Source: CALGSZ01 sp042408955
Lineage (GTDB): Bacteria; Chloroflexota; Chloroflexia; Thermomicrobiales; UBA6265
NCBI GenBank assembly: GCA_042408955.1
Contig: JBHOQQ010000175.1
Location: forward strand, 1-32,027
Direction of reading: 5' to 3'
DNA length: 32,027 nucleotides
Within the stretch, counting starts at the first letter, position 1. Each line of letters opens with the position of its first letter. Of this stretch, positions 7,530 through 15,579 are shown one piece after another. The notes beneath the pieces are model-generated. The model was not told the origin of the DNA and searched no databases. It was given only the letters and a program-made list of their open reading frames with translations. A program made the translations under genes and the position numbers.

Positions 7530-8213
7530 ATGTCAGCAGTCGAAGAAACACGATACGCGGCTCTCTCCAGCCTGCCAGACACACGGCGGCAGATCGTCGA
7601 GCTTCTTAAGCGGCGTGGCGAGACCGACGCCGAGACCATTGCAGCGGTGCTGAGCATGACGGCGAGCGCGGCCCGGCAGCACTTGACCGCGCTCGCTCAC
7701 GACGGCCTCGTGACCTACCGCACCGAGCGGTCCGGTCCGGGACGGCCGCGGCATTTGCACCGGCTCACTCCAGCCGGCGATGCGCTCTTTCCCCGAAACT
7801 ACGGGGAGCTAGCCAATGAGCTACTGGAGTATGTCGAAGCCGAGGATCCGGCCCTCGTGCAGCGGATCTTCGACCGGCGCGCGGAGCGGCGCTTGCAGCG
7901 GGCGCGCCGGCGCACCGAGGGTCTGCCACTCCCCGAAAAGGTCGCCACCATTGCTCGCATCCTTGATGAGGATGGTTACCTGGCAGATTTCACGATCCGG
8001 CCGGACGGCACCTACCTGATCACCGAGCACAACTGCGCCGTGCTCGCTGTCGCCCAGCGGTATCACCATGCGTGCAGCACCGAGCTGACCTTCCTTCAGG
8101 CGCTGCTGCCAGAGGCGACCGTCACGCGCATCGCTCACCGCCTTGGTGGCGCGCATGTCTGTGCCTATGAGATCGCGCCACGGATAGCGCAAGACCAGTT
8201 TCCCAGCGGCTAG
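7530..8213 (+). CDS. SufR-like winged-helix regulator with Cys cluster
   Basis: 227-aa DNA-binding protein of the DeoR/ArsR-like winged-helix type (COG2345-like). Residues ~15-80 form the wHTH: TRRQIVELLKRRGETDAETIAAVLSMTASAARQHLTALAHDGLV, then the wing with SGPGRPRHLHRLT. The C-terminal part has Cys169, Cys182 and Cys211 with spacing C-X12-C-X28-C, matching the SufR layout C-X12-C-X13-C-X14-C except that the third position (196) is Ala. In SufR these Cys bind an Fe-S cluster that controls DNA binding, so this protein likely senses Fe-S or iron status. ATG at 7530 has AGGAGGAG 11 bases upstream. No suf genes are in the window; its partner by position is the convergent P1B-4 metal ATPase 12 bases away. 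Confidence 0.85.
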   Translation: MSAVEETRYAALSSLPDTRRQIVELLKRRGETDAETIAAVLSMTASAARQHLTALAHDGLVTYRTERSGPGRPRHLHRLTPAGDALFPRNYGELANELLEYVEAEDPALVQRIFDRRAERRLQRARRRTEGLPLPEKVATIARILDEDGYLADFTIRPDGTYLITEHNCAVLAVAQRYHHACSTELTFLQALLPEATVTRIAHRLGGAHVCAYEIAPRIAQDQFPSG

Positions 8214-8225
8214 CTCGGCGAGATA

Positions 8226-10301
8226 TCAGGCGCGGCGGTGTTGCCACGCGCGTGGCGTGCGGAGCAGCCGCAGGCCATTCAGAACGACGACCACGGTGCT
8301 CCCCTCGTGACCGACCACGCCGAGCGGCAAGGGGATGCCGATCGTCAGCGCCGAGGTCACGAGGACCGCGATCACGGTCAGGGAGAAGGTGAGGTTCTGA
8401 ATGATCGTGCGGCGGGTACGGCGGCTCAGCGCGATGGCATACGGTAGATTGGAGAGGTCATCTGCCATCAGCACCACGTCAGCCGTCTCCAGCGCGACAT
8501 CGGTGCCCGCGCCGCCCATGGCGATTCCCAGCGTCGCAGTCGCCAGCGCGGGTGCATCATTGACGCCATCGCCAACCATCGCCACCGGGCCGTCGTTCAT
8601 CAGCCGCCGGATCGTGATCAGCTTCTCTTCGGGCAAGAGATTGGCGTACACCTCGGTGATGCCAACCTGGCGGGCAATCGCCCGGGCAACATCTTCGTGA
8701 TCCCCGGTGAGCATCACGACACGCGAAATTCCCAACTGCTTCAGCGCGGCGATGACCTCGGCCGCGCCGGGCCGGATGACGTCTGCCACGGCGATCACAC
8801 CGTGGATGCCTGTGCGGTCGCCAACGAGCATCGCGGTCTTCCCGTCCGCCCGTAGCCGGTCAGCGATCTCGGCTGCCTGCCGCGCAGAAACACCCAACTC
8901 GGCGAAGAGCGCATCGTTGCCGACAGCCACCTCCTGCCCATCGAGCCGGGCCAGAATCCCTTTGCCGGGCACAGCACGGAACTCCACAACCTCATCAAGG
9001 GACACACCCCGCTCGATCGCTCCCTGAACGATCGCCGCGCCGAGATGGTGCTCGGAGAGACGCTCAGCGCTAGCCGCCCTCCGTAGCACCTCTCGCTCAT
9101 CCCAGGCATGATTGAGGGCGATCACATCAGTCAGCATGGGCTTGCCAAGCGTGAGTGTTCCGGTCTTGTCGAAGGCAACGACTCGCACCAGGCCGGCATC
9201 TTCAAGGTAGCCACCTCCCTTGAAGAGGATGCCGTTCCGCGCGGCATTCGCTAGCCCGGCGAGTGTCGAGGCTGGTGTCGAGATAACCAGTGCACACGGC
9301 GATGCCACAACGAGCAGCGTCATCGCCCGGTAGAAAGCATCGCCAAAATCGGCGCCGAACAGCGCCCACGGAACGATGGCGACGAGCGCGGAGGCGGTTA
9401 TGACGCCGATGGTGTATTTGCCTTCGAAGGCGTCGGTGAAGCGCTGCGTCCGGCTCTTTTGCTCCTGTGCCTCTTGGACGAAGGCAACGATGCGGGCAAG
9501 CGTGCTCTCCTGGGCGAGTTTGGTGACCCGCACCTGGATGGCTCCTGTCCCATTCATCGTCCCGGCAAACACCATATCACCCGGATATTTCTCGACGGGC
9601 AACGACTCGCCGGTGATCGCGGACTGATCGACCGCCGAGGCTCCCGTGATGACCACGCCATCGACCGCGATCCGCTCCCCAGGGCGCACCAGGACGATGT
9701 CACCGACGGCAATCTCCTCGACTGGCAGCACCACCTCCCCGCCAGGCAGGTCTGGGCGCACCACGGTGGCTACCTCGGGGCTGAGCTCCATCAGTGCCCG
9801 CACCGCGCGCCGGGTGCGTCCAAGGGCGTGATGCTCCAGGGCGTTTGAGGAGGAAAAGAGGCCGAGGAGGACGGCGCCCTCGGCCCAGGCGTTGACGATC
9901 GCCGCACCGGTCGCTGCAGAGATCATCAGCAAGTCAACATTGACTTTTCCGTGAAGCAGATCGTCAACTGCCGACCGAGCCGAGAAGGTTCCACCGGCCA
10001 GATAGGCAGCAACGTAGAGCCCGAGAATCAGGGGGTGAGGCAGTGCCGTGAGGTGATCGAGGGCAAGCGCGAAGAGGAGGAATCCCCAGCAACTCACCGC
10101 GGCCAGCACGAGCTTCCACCGCTCCCACCAGGTCTCTTCCTCCTCGCGGAGCAGCCGTTCCCGCGCCGTGCCAGATTCCGCGCTTCGTACGCCCTCCTTC
10201 CGGTCATCCGTCACCCGTGCCCGACCGTTTGCGGAAATCCCAAGGAAAGGCTCGGCTGGAGTCGTTGCTACGTCTATATCGGGTTTCGAAGGCGCGGCCA
10301 T
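8226..10301 (-). CDS. P1B-4-type heavy-metal efflux ATPase (Co/Fe/Ni class)
   Basis: 691-aa metal-exporting P-type ATPase of the inner membrane. Visible motifs in order are the actuator TGES (AITGESLPVEK), the transmembrane metal motif SPC at 334-336, the phosphorylated Asp378 in DKTGTLT, MLTGD, VGDGVNDAPAL, and HEGST with His665 in the last membrane region. SPC plus HEG(G/S)T is the signature of subgroup P1B-4 (CoaT, CtpD, PfeT), known for Co, Fe(II) or Ni efflux, rather than the CPC seen in Cu and Zn pumps. The N-terminus (residues 1-65) is hydrophilic and has no HMA metal-binding domain, as is usual for that subgroup. The start at 10301 has AAAGG five bases upstream. A perfect inverted repeat sits 56 bases upstream, and a SufR-like regulator lies convergently beside it. 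Confidence 0.93.
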   Translation of the reverse strand: MAAPSKPDIDVATTPAEPFLGISANGRARVTDDRKEGVRSAESGTARERLLREEEETWWERWKLVLAAVSCWGFLLFALALDHLTALPHPLILGLYVAAYLAGGTFSARSAVDDLLHGKVNVDLLMISAATGAAIVNAWAEGAVLLGLFSSSNALEHHALGRTRRAVRALMELSPEVATVVRPDLPGGEVVLPVEEIAVGDIVLVRPGERIAVDGVVITGASAVDQSAITGESLPVEKYPGDMVFAGTMNGTGAIQVRVTKLAQESTLARIVAFVQEAQEQKSRTQRFTDAFEGKYTIGVITASALVAIVPWALFGADFGDAFYRAMTLLVVASPCALVISTPASTLAGLANAARNGILFKGGGYLEDAGLVRVVAFDKTGTLTLGKPMLTDVIALNHAWDEREVLRRAASAERLSEHHLGAAIVQGAIERGVSLDEVVEFRAVPGKGILARLDGQEVAVGNDALFAELGVSARQAAEIADRLRADGKTAMLVGDRTGIHGVIAVADVIRPGAAEVIAALKQLGISRVVMLTGDHEDVARAIARQVGITEVYANLLPEEKLITIRRLMNDGPVAMVGDGVNDAPALATATLGIAMGGAGTDVALETADVVLMADDLSNLPYAIALSRRTRRTIIQNLTFSLTVIAVLVTSALTIGIPLPLGVVGHEGSTVVVVLNGLRLLRTPRAWQHRRA

Positions 10302-10356
10302 CTCATCCTTTCGCAGCGGATCAGTGAACGTGATCGCGCCAAACTATCGTACGGAA

Positions 10357-10381
10357 AAATCCGACTTCAATTGTCGGATTT
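10357..10381. promoter_or_regulatory. Perfect 9-bp inverted repeat upstream of the metal ATPase
   Basis: AAATCCGAC (10357-10365) and GTCGGATTT (10373-10381) with a 7-base spacer, 56 bases before the ATPase start and in the AT-richest part of the gap. It is a good candidate operator for a metal-responsive repressor, or a structural part of the neighbouring origin candidate. Confidence 0.6.
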
Positions 10382-10529
10382 ACTTCTTTTGTTGAATTGT
10401 ACAGCAACTTGCGACGGTATGGCGACCTCTACGGGCAACGTCCCGCAACCAAGCATGGTCGGCCTCCGGTCGTTTGAGGGTGCGACGGGCTGGCAGTGCT
10501 TGTCTTGCAGTCAACGATGGCCGCCTCGC

Positions 10530-10538
10530 TGTGGATAA
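10530..10538 (-). promoter_or_regulatory. Consensus DnaA box
   Basis: Exact match to the TTATCCACA consensus on the minus strand, the strongest member of the cluster at 10530-10859. Confidence 0.65.
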
Positions 10539-11083
10539 CTGCGCGGCGTTTGGGGATAACTGGTGTGGATTGTGGAAAACTCTGCGGACAATGTGTTCGT
10601 ACACACGCGGGAGCGGGGAGAACGCCGGGAGAGCCTGGGGCCTGTGCGTGGATTGGCACAGCCCAGGCTACGGCCTGAGCCTCGTGCATGGATCGTTGGG
10701 GATAGGTTATCCACGGGGAAGGCCAGGAAAATCTGGCTCACCAGCGCGGATTTTCCCACTTATCCCCATATCCCCATCCCCTACCACGAACACGACCGTT
10801 TCTCTCTTCTTTCCCATCATCAATCTCGTGAGAGTGATCTCAGTGAGGACTCATCCACGAAGCTGAGTCCGTCCAGCCTAGGCCCGAAGCGAAAGGGACA
10901 CGTGCGCCTTGGATCATTCACCAAACTTGGACCGGCTCCGTCCGAGTGTGTTGGCGTCGCGCCATGTCCGTTCTCATTGATTCGTGATTGAAGAGGGTTT
11001 GCCCGGAGCACGGAGAGGCAGCGGCCGCTGCCGCTTGCGCGCCGCGCGGTAGGCAGATCCTCCCCGAGTCGCGAATCAGCCGG

Positions 11084-12103
11084 CTAATAGAACACCGTGT
11101 ACGTCCGATGATAAGGCCGCGCGCTTGCTGGAAGGTGTTGCCCGGCCAGCCAGAGCATCCAATCCACTTCAAAGGCCCGCACCACGCGCCCGCGCCGCGC
11201 GAGTGCCTGGCGCAGCCATTCGCAGGCCCAGACGGTCGCGGCCCGGATCTCCACCTCGTGGGGCGAGCCCATCGGAATTAACTGCCGGTGATCGACCGTC
11301 TCGGCAAGTGCTCGGTCGTAGACAAGAATGCCGAGTTCGCGAAGCACTTGTGGCACCTTGTAATCGGCAAAGCCGGTCAAGATTTCCAGGTCATCAAAGG
11401 CGCCGAGACTCTCGCCGCTGAAGGAACCGTGCAGATCGGCCACGAGAATCTGTGCCCGCTTATAGAAGCGCACATCCCATCCCCGGTAGGTGGCGACATC
11501 ATTGAACGAGGGAAAAAGCTCCACGACGCGCTGGACCAGGCGAGCCGCCGATCGCTCGGCATCGTGAATCAGAGAGACGACCGGATTGGCATCGGGATAG
11601 ACAGCGATCAGGCCTCGTCCAAGCTCATGCAAGTTCTGAACGCGCAGCGGAAATAGCGGGATCTCGGGTGTTTCCTCATCAACTGGCCGGAGAATATGAG
11701 CAACATCCCGGGGCGTCAGGCTTGCCAGATATGCCGGCTCCCAGAGCGGCCGTCCCTCATCTACTGCTCGCCGGAGGGCGGCCACCAGCGCCCAGTAGCC
11801 GTCGAACACCTCGCCTTGGTAGGCCACGCGCCAGCGGTTATCGGGATCTTCGCTCCAGAAGCAGAAATTGAGCGCATCGAGTACCAGCACCCATCCCGCC
11901 GTATGCCACGTGCCATCGCGGAAGTGGAGATCGTCCTCCCAACCCCCGGCTGGTTTGCTCAGGTCTGAGACGGCGTCAGCGACTGCTTCAATGCGGTCAT
12001 GATCAATGCGCACGTGACGCGCTGTCTCCACGACGGGGCGCGTGGTCGTGAGCACGCCGAGCGGGTCAGGAGGAATCTCGCCATCATCTTCCATGCTGCA
12101 CAT
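11084..12103 (-). CDS. Queuosine 5'-phosphate N-glycosylase (DUF2419/Qng1 family)
   Basis: 339-aa enzyme of the DUF2419 queuosine-salvage family (PF10343). It releases the base queuine from queuosine 5'-monophosphate so that it can be re-used for tRNA modification. Recognisable family segments are WVLVLDALNFCFWSED (central nucleoside-binding region), FDGYWALVAALRRA, FPLRVQNLHELG, FYKRAQILVADL and the conserved LTGFADYKVPQVLRELGIL with its Asp-Tyr-Lys. The ending WLAGQHLPASARPYHRTYTVFY is also typical. The family is mainly known from eukaryotes but has scattered bacterial members, including Thermomicrobia. Start is ATG at 12103 (GGGGG five bases upstream); an ATG three codons later is possible. 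The downstream intergenic region is the DnaA-box cluster, so the gene is origin-proximal. No tgt or queuine-transport gene is adjacent. Confidence 0.9.
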   Translation of the reverse strand: MCSMEDDGEIPPDPLGVLTTTRPVVETARHVRIDHDRIEAVADAVSDLSKPAGGWEDDLHFRDGTWHTAGWVLVLDALNFCFWSEDPDNRWRVAYQGEVFDGYWALVAALRRAVDEGRPLWEPAYLASLTPRDVAHILRPVDEETPEIPLFPLRVQNLHELGRGLIAVYPDANPVVSLIHDAERSAARLVQRVVELFPSFNDVATYRGWDVRFYKRAQILVADLHGSFSGESLGAFDDLEILTGFADYKVPQVLRELGILVYDRALAETVDHRQLIPMGSPHEVEIRAATVWACEWLRQALARRGRVVRAFEVDWMLWLAGQHLPASARPYHRTYTVFY

Positions 12104-12139
12104 GGTACCCCCAACTCGCTCGCCGGGGCTGCTGTCCTA

Positions 12140-13006
12140 TCAGGTGCCCAGCGGCTTTGCGCTGCGAACACTGATCCGCCCATCAGCGACGCGCACCTCC
12201 AAGGCTGGGACGGGCGAAGTTGCCGGACCGTGGATCAGCCGGCCATCGCGCAGGCTGAAGACTGAGCCATGCCACGGACACGTCACCGTGTCTCCCTCGA
12301 TGGTGCCTTTGTCGAGTGGTCCGCCCAAGTGAGGACAAGTTGCCGCGATGGCATGGATATGCTCACCGCGCTTCAACAAGAGCACCGGAAACGTCTTCGC
12401 CCGGACGCGCTTGGGCTTGCCCTCCTCGATCTCGTCTACGGCGGCGACGTCTACCCAATCCTCGGGAAGCTGGTGAAATGCCAGGTGATTGACGCCAATG
12501 CCGAGGTCGTACGCCAGGTCGCCGCCAAGCCAGGCGCTGAATGTTGCCAAGCTATAGCCCACGAGGGCCAGAGTCTGCCCAGTACCCCGGCTGCCCTGCT
12601 GGCGGGCGAGGAGCGAGCCAGCATAGAGGATGGTGGCGGCGCTATTCAGGCCGGCGTGGAGTGCTCCAAGGCGCCGCGGTCGCTGGTCATACGCGGCGTC
12701 CTGCCACTGTGCCACGCCGGTGGCTGCTGCTCCAACCGCGCCCACCAACCCAAGGCCGAGCGTCAGGTCCGCTGCCGCATCGTTGCCGGTGGCGTCCAAG
12801 ATGAGGGAAGCGGTCCACAGGCCGAGGGGGGCGACGACGACCGCGGGATGCAGCGGGTGACCAAGCCACGTGCCAACGAGCGCATCCTTGAGCGATCGCG
12901 GTGCGCGCTGCCCAGCAATCGGGTCTCCTGCCTTTTGCAGGAACTTGGCGACGGTATCAAGCCAAGGCATGGCCGTGGCCATGCGATCGCTGAGCTTCCC
13001 TTTCAT
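12140..13006 (-). CDS. DUF2231-Rieske [2Fe-2S] fusion protein
   Basis: 288-aa two-domain protein. Residues ~35-170 are hydrophobic and match the DUF2231 membrane domain (GTWLGHPLHPAVVVAPLG with its paired His, then four membrane segments). Residues ~180-285 are a Rieske ferredoxin-like domain with the cluster ligands in CPHLGG and CPWHGS. The fold predicts an electron-transfer role near the cytoplasmic membrane, but the partner is unknown. The start is the ATG at 13006, with AAGGAG eight bases upstream; a GTG six codons earlier (13024) overlaps that ribosome-binding site and is less likely. It lies 36 bases upstream of the queuosine-salvage gene on the same strand, so the two may share a transcript, although no functional link is evident. 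It is divergent from the luciferase-like oxidoreductase gene. Confidence 0.9.
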   Translation of the reverse strand: MKGKLSDRMATAMPWLDTVAKFLQKAGDPIAGQRAPRSLKDALVGTWLGHPLHPAVVVAPLGLWTASLILDATGNDAAADLTLGLGLVGAVGAAATGVAQWQDAAYDQRPRRLGALHAGLNSAATILYAGSLLARQQGSRGTGQTLALVGYSLATFSAWLGGDLAYDLGIGVNHLAFHQLPEDWVDVAAVDEIEEGKPKRVRAKTFPVLLLKRGEHIHAIAATCPHLGGPLDKGTIEGDTVTCPWHGSVFSLRDGRLIHGPATSPVPALEVRVADGRISVRSAKPLGT

Positions 13007-13177
13007 GCTACGGTCTCCTTCCACGCGGTCTCGGTCGGACGTGCTTGTGAATCGTCAGCTATGCAAATGAGGTGCCACGGATTGGATCCTCAGCCCTGGG
13101 CGGCAATCTGGAAGACGCTGCGTTATCCTGGTGTTCTTAAGGAAGGGCGCGGGCACGACGTGAAGGGAAGGAGCGGC

Positions 13178-14104
13178 ATGGGCATGGGACGGCCGTGTAA
13201 GGTCGGGGTATTCGTCCCTCATTGGGAAAACGCAGTCACAAGCACAGCGATTCGCTGGCAGGAGCTTCTCGCCTTCGCAAAGCGGGCAGAAGAGGTTGGG
13301 TTTGATTCGATCTGGCTTCCTGATCACCTCTTGTTCCGCTTTCCTGGATATCCGCCGCAAGGTGGCTGGGATGCCTGGTCGCTGATGGCCGGACTGGCTG
13401 CAGCGACCAACCGCATGGAGATCGCGACGCTCGTCGCCTGCACGAGCTTCCGTAACCCGGCGCTGATAGCCAAGATGGCCGATACCATTGATGAAATCAG
13501 TGGTGGACGACTCATTCTCGGACTGGGTGCTGGCTGGCATGAACCAGAGTACCGTGCTTTCGGTTTTCCCTACGATCACCGGTATTCACGGTTTGAAGAA
13601 GCACTTACGATCATCTGGACGCTGCTGCGCGAGGGGAGCATCGATTTTGCAGGGCGATTCTATTCGGCTCGCGACTGCGAGCTTCGCCCGCGTGGTCCAC
13701 GCCCAAGCGGCCCGCCGATCCTCATTGGCACCATGGGCGAGAAGATGCTTCGTCTCACTGCCAAGTACGCGGATTTCTGGAACCAGGACCGCAAAAACGA
13801 TCTGGAAGAAGTCAAGCAGCTTCAGCTGCGCGTTGATGCTGCCTGTCGTGAGGTCGGGCGCGACCCGGCAACGTTGGGCCGCGTCATTGGCATTCAGATC
13901 GACCTTCCGGACCCTAACCGGCCAGCCCAGCGGCAATTCGTCGGGCCGCCGCTCCCCTTCACCGGCTCACCCGAGGAGCTTGCTGACATCATCCGGCAAT
14001 ACGCGGCGGCCCGCGTTGATCATCTGGTGATCTGGGTTGATCCGGTCTCCGTGGCAGGGGTAGAGGGGCTCGCGCCGGTGTTGGATATCCTTGACCGGAC
14101 GTAA
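13178..14104 (+). CDS. Luciferase-like (probably F420-dependent) oxidoreductase
   Basis: 308-aa TIM-barrel enzyme of the luciferase-like monooxygenase (LLM) superfamily. Typical segments are KVGVFVPHWEN at the start, AEEVGFDSIWLPDHLLFRF, LAAATNRMEIATLVACTSFRNPALIAKMADTIDEISGGRLILGLGAGWHEPEYRAFGFP (signature block), GPPILIGTMGEKMLRLTAKYADFWN, and ITGSPEELADII-like FTGSPEELADIIRQY. The signature SGGRLILGLGAGW is the LLM class pattern that binds F420 or FMN. A much longer open frame extends to 12269, but it is antisense to the Rieske gene; the true start is the ATG at 13178, after AAGGGAAGGAG (a second ATG two codons later is possible). The substrate is unknown. The arginase-fold gene follows after 35 bases. 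Confidence 0.9.
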   Translation: MGMGRPCKVGVFVPHWENAVTSTAIRWQELLAFAKRAEEVGFDSIWLPDHLLFRFPGYPPQGGWDAWSLMAGLAAATNRMEIATLVACTSFRNPALIAKMADTIDEISGGRLILGLGAGWHEPEYRAFGFPYDHRYSRFEEALTIIWTLLREGSIDFAGRFYSARDCELRPRGPRPSGPPILIGTMGEKMLRLTAKYADFWNQDRKNDLEEVKQLQLRVDAACREVGRDPATLGRVIGIQIDLPDPNRPAQRQFVGPPLPFTGSPEELADIIRQYAAARVDHLVIWVDPVSVAGVEGLAPVLDILDRT

Positions 14105-14139
14105 GGCGGGAATCGAAATACGGGAAGGAGGGAGGCACG

Positions 14140-15063
14140 ATGCGGCTTGGCGTCATTGCGCCGCCGTGCGTGGAGGCAACGCCACAGCACAGGGGCCGCG
14201 GCGCGGGTCTGGAGCGTGGGGCGGAGGCCCTGCTTGCAACCGGTGTGTTGCAGGATCTTGCCGCCGCCGGTGCGGAAGTGATCGACACGTGGCGGCCGAT
14301 GCTCGTACCGGAGGAAATCACGGGAGATCCGATTGAAGATCTCGGGGGATACAACGCCCGGATTGCTGACGGTGTGGCCACGATCCTCCGTAGCCAGGCC
14401 CATCCGTTGCTGGTTGGTGGCACGTGCAGTCACTTGATTGGCATGCTGGCCGGGCTGCAGCGGCATCTTGGAGCGACTGCGCGAATCGGGCTCGTCTGGT
14501 TCGACGCGCACGGCGATTTCAATACTCCACGCACGACACACTCGGGCATGCTCGGTGGAATGCCGGTTGCGGTCAGCGCGGGCTTGTGCCATGCGGTCTG
14601 GCGGGAGCGCGCGGGCTTGCACGCACCCGTGCCAACGAACCGCATCGTCATGGTAGATGTGCGCAATCTCGATCCGGAGGAGGCGGTCTTGATCGCTGCC
14701 ACCGATGTGACGATCGCGCGCTTTGGGGCTGATGGCGCCATTGATGATATCGTGCAAGCGGTCGAGCGGCTTACCGAACGCACGGATGTGTTGTACCTTC
14801 ATGTTGATGCTGATGTGCTGGACGCGAGCCAGCAGCCGAGCCATCCGACCGCGGAGCCGGGTGGGCCCGGTCTCGGTGAGACGAAGAAGGCGATCGAGGC
14901 AGTGATGCGGACAGGGCGCGTCGCCGCGTTCGGCGTGGTGTCGGTGAATCCTTCTGGTGAGGGCGGGCCGGTCTCGGTCCGTTCCGCGTCCGATCTGCTT
15001 CGCGCTGGTGTGAGTGCGTGGCTGGGCGCAGGAGCCTCGCTGTCCGGACAGGACCGCTGGTGA
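14140..15063 (+). CDS. Arginase/agmatinase-fold protein with altered metal site
   Basis: 307-aa ureohydrolase-fold protein (arginase, agmatinase, formiminoglutamase superfamily; two Mn ions in a typical member). DAHGD is present at 122-126 and the third motif HVDADVLDAS is intact near residue 224. The first motif, normally GGDHS, reads GGTCS at 93-97, so the usual His ligand is Cys and the preceding Asp is Thr. Cys at this position occurs in some uncharacterised branches of the family; activity on guanidino compounds is therefore uncertain. The start at 14140 has GGAGGGAGG upstream. It follows the LLM gene by 35 bases in an apparent operon and is followed 69 bases later by the small gene coupled to RNase III. 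Confidence 0.88.
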   Translation: MRLGVIAPPCVEATPQHRGRGAGLERGAEALLATGVLQDLAAAGAEVIDTWRPMLVPEEITGDPIEDLGGYNARIADGVATILRSQAHPLLVGGTCSHLIGMLAGLQRHLGATARIGLVWFDAHGDFNTPRTTHSGMLGGMPVAVSAGLCHAVWRERAGLHAPVPTNRIVMVDVRNLDPEEAVLIAATDVTIARFGADGAIDDIVQAVERLTERTDVLYLHVDADVLDASQQPSHPTAEPGGPGLGETKKAIEAVMRTGRVAAFGVVSVNPSGEGGPVSVRSASDLLRAGVSAWLGAGASLSGQDRW

Positions 15064-15132
15064 TGCGTATAATCGGCTCCGGTGAAGGCTCGCGCCGTGG
15101 ACGAGCGTGGCGCACGAGGAAGGAACGCCGGC

Positions 15133-15579
15133 GTGGCCGACGACTTGCGACGACTTCTCGACTATATTGTCCAGACCTACATCGCGCGTGAAGAGATGAT
15201 CGCGGTGGATTTAGAAGCATCGGCAAGCGATCGCGGCGAGGACATCCTTGCCGGCAAGCGCCGTGCTGTCCGCCGCGAGGCCAGCCGTGCGGACGCGCTC
15301 GCTGGAGCGTTCGTTGAGGGTCTGGAGCGCGCCTTCGCTAGCCGGGCCAGCGAGGATCGGGAGATCATTTTGGATGATCGCGATCCAGCACAAAACGCGA
15401 TAGCCGATGCTCTGATCCGCTTCTTGGTAAGTCATCAGCTTGCAACCTCGCGAACGGAAGAGACGGAGCCCCATCATTATCGCTATGCGATCGCGGTCGA
15501 TTGGGATCGCCTATCGTTGGTAGCCCAGCAGGCGGGGATCGACCTTGAGCGTGCCTTACGGCGAGTGAGGAGCGCGTGA
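15133..15579 (+). CDS. Conserved-looking hypothetical protein coupled to RNase III
   Basis: Not recognised. 148 aa, hydrophilic and mostly alpha-helical: DDLRRLLDYIVQTYIAREEMI, an Arg/Ala-rich middle (AGKRRAVRREASRADALAGAFVEGLERAF), then ALIRFLVSHQLATSRTEE and YRYAIAVDWDRLSLVAQQAGIDLERALRRV. The start chosen is GTG at 15133, with GGAAGGA about eight bases upstream; GTG at 15082 is in frame but would add an unlike, Arg-rich tail. Its stop overlaps the start of RNase III (GTGA overlap), which points to translational coupling and perhaps a shared role in RNA processing; that role is inference. Residues DWDRL near the end recall small nucleic-acid-associated helical proteins, with no assignable catalytic motif. 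Confidence 0.7.
   Translation: MADDLRRLLDYIVQTYIAREEMIAVDLEASASDRGEDILAGKRRAVRREASRADALAGAFVEGLERAFASRASEDREIILDDRDPAQNAIADALIRFLVSHQLATSRTEETEPHHYRYAIAVDWDRLSLVAQQAGIDLERALRRVRSA

Larger units (their letters stand above)
10340..10860. other. Candidate replication origin (DnaA-box cluster) in a gene-free region
   Basis: No convincing gene lies between 10302 and 11083. One perfect DnaA box (TTATCCACA on the minus strand, 10530-10538) is accompanied by near matches at 10551-10559 (TTATCCCCA), 10571-10579 (TTTTCCACA), 10564-10572 (CAATCCACA), 10707-10715 (TTATCCACG, plus strand), 10760-10768 (TTATCCCCA), 10768-10776 (ATATCCCCA) and 10851-10859 (TCATCCACG). An AT-richer stretch at about 10340-10402 could be the unwinding element. 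Gene orientation is mostly leftward to the left and, from 13.2 kb, rightward to the right, as expected around an origin. dnaA itself is ~21 kb away, so a secondary DnaA-binding locus is also possible. Confidence 0.6.

Noticed and set aside
10563..10991. 142-codon frame inside the DnaA-box region
   Set aside because: Low-complexity, no good ribosome-binding site, and it runs through the repeated DnaA-like boxes, so it was treated as non-coding.
12269..13177. Upstream 303-codon part of a 611-codon open frame ending at 14104
   Set aside because: It is antisense to the clearly coding Rieske gene, has no family resemblance, and the luciferase-like domain begins only after a good ribosome-binding site at 13163-13173.
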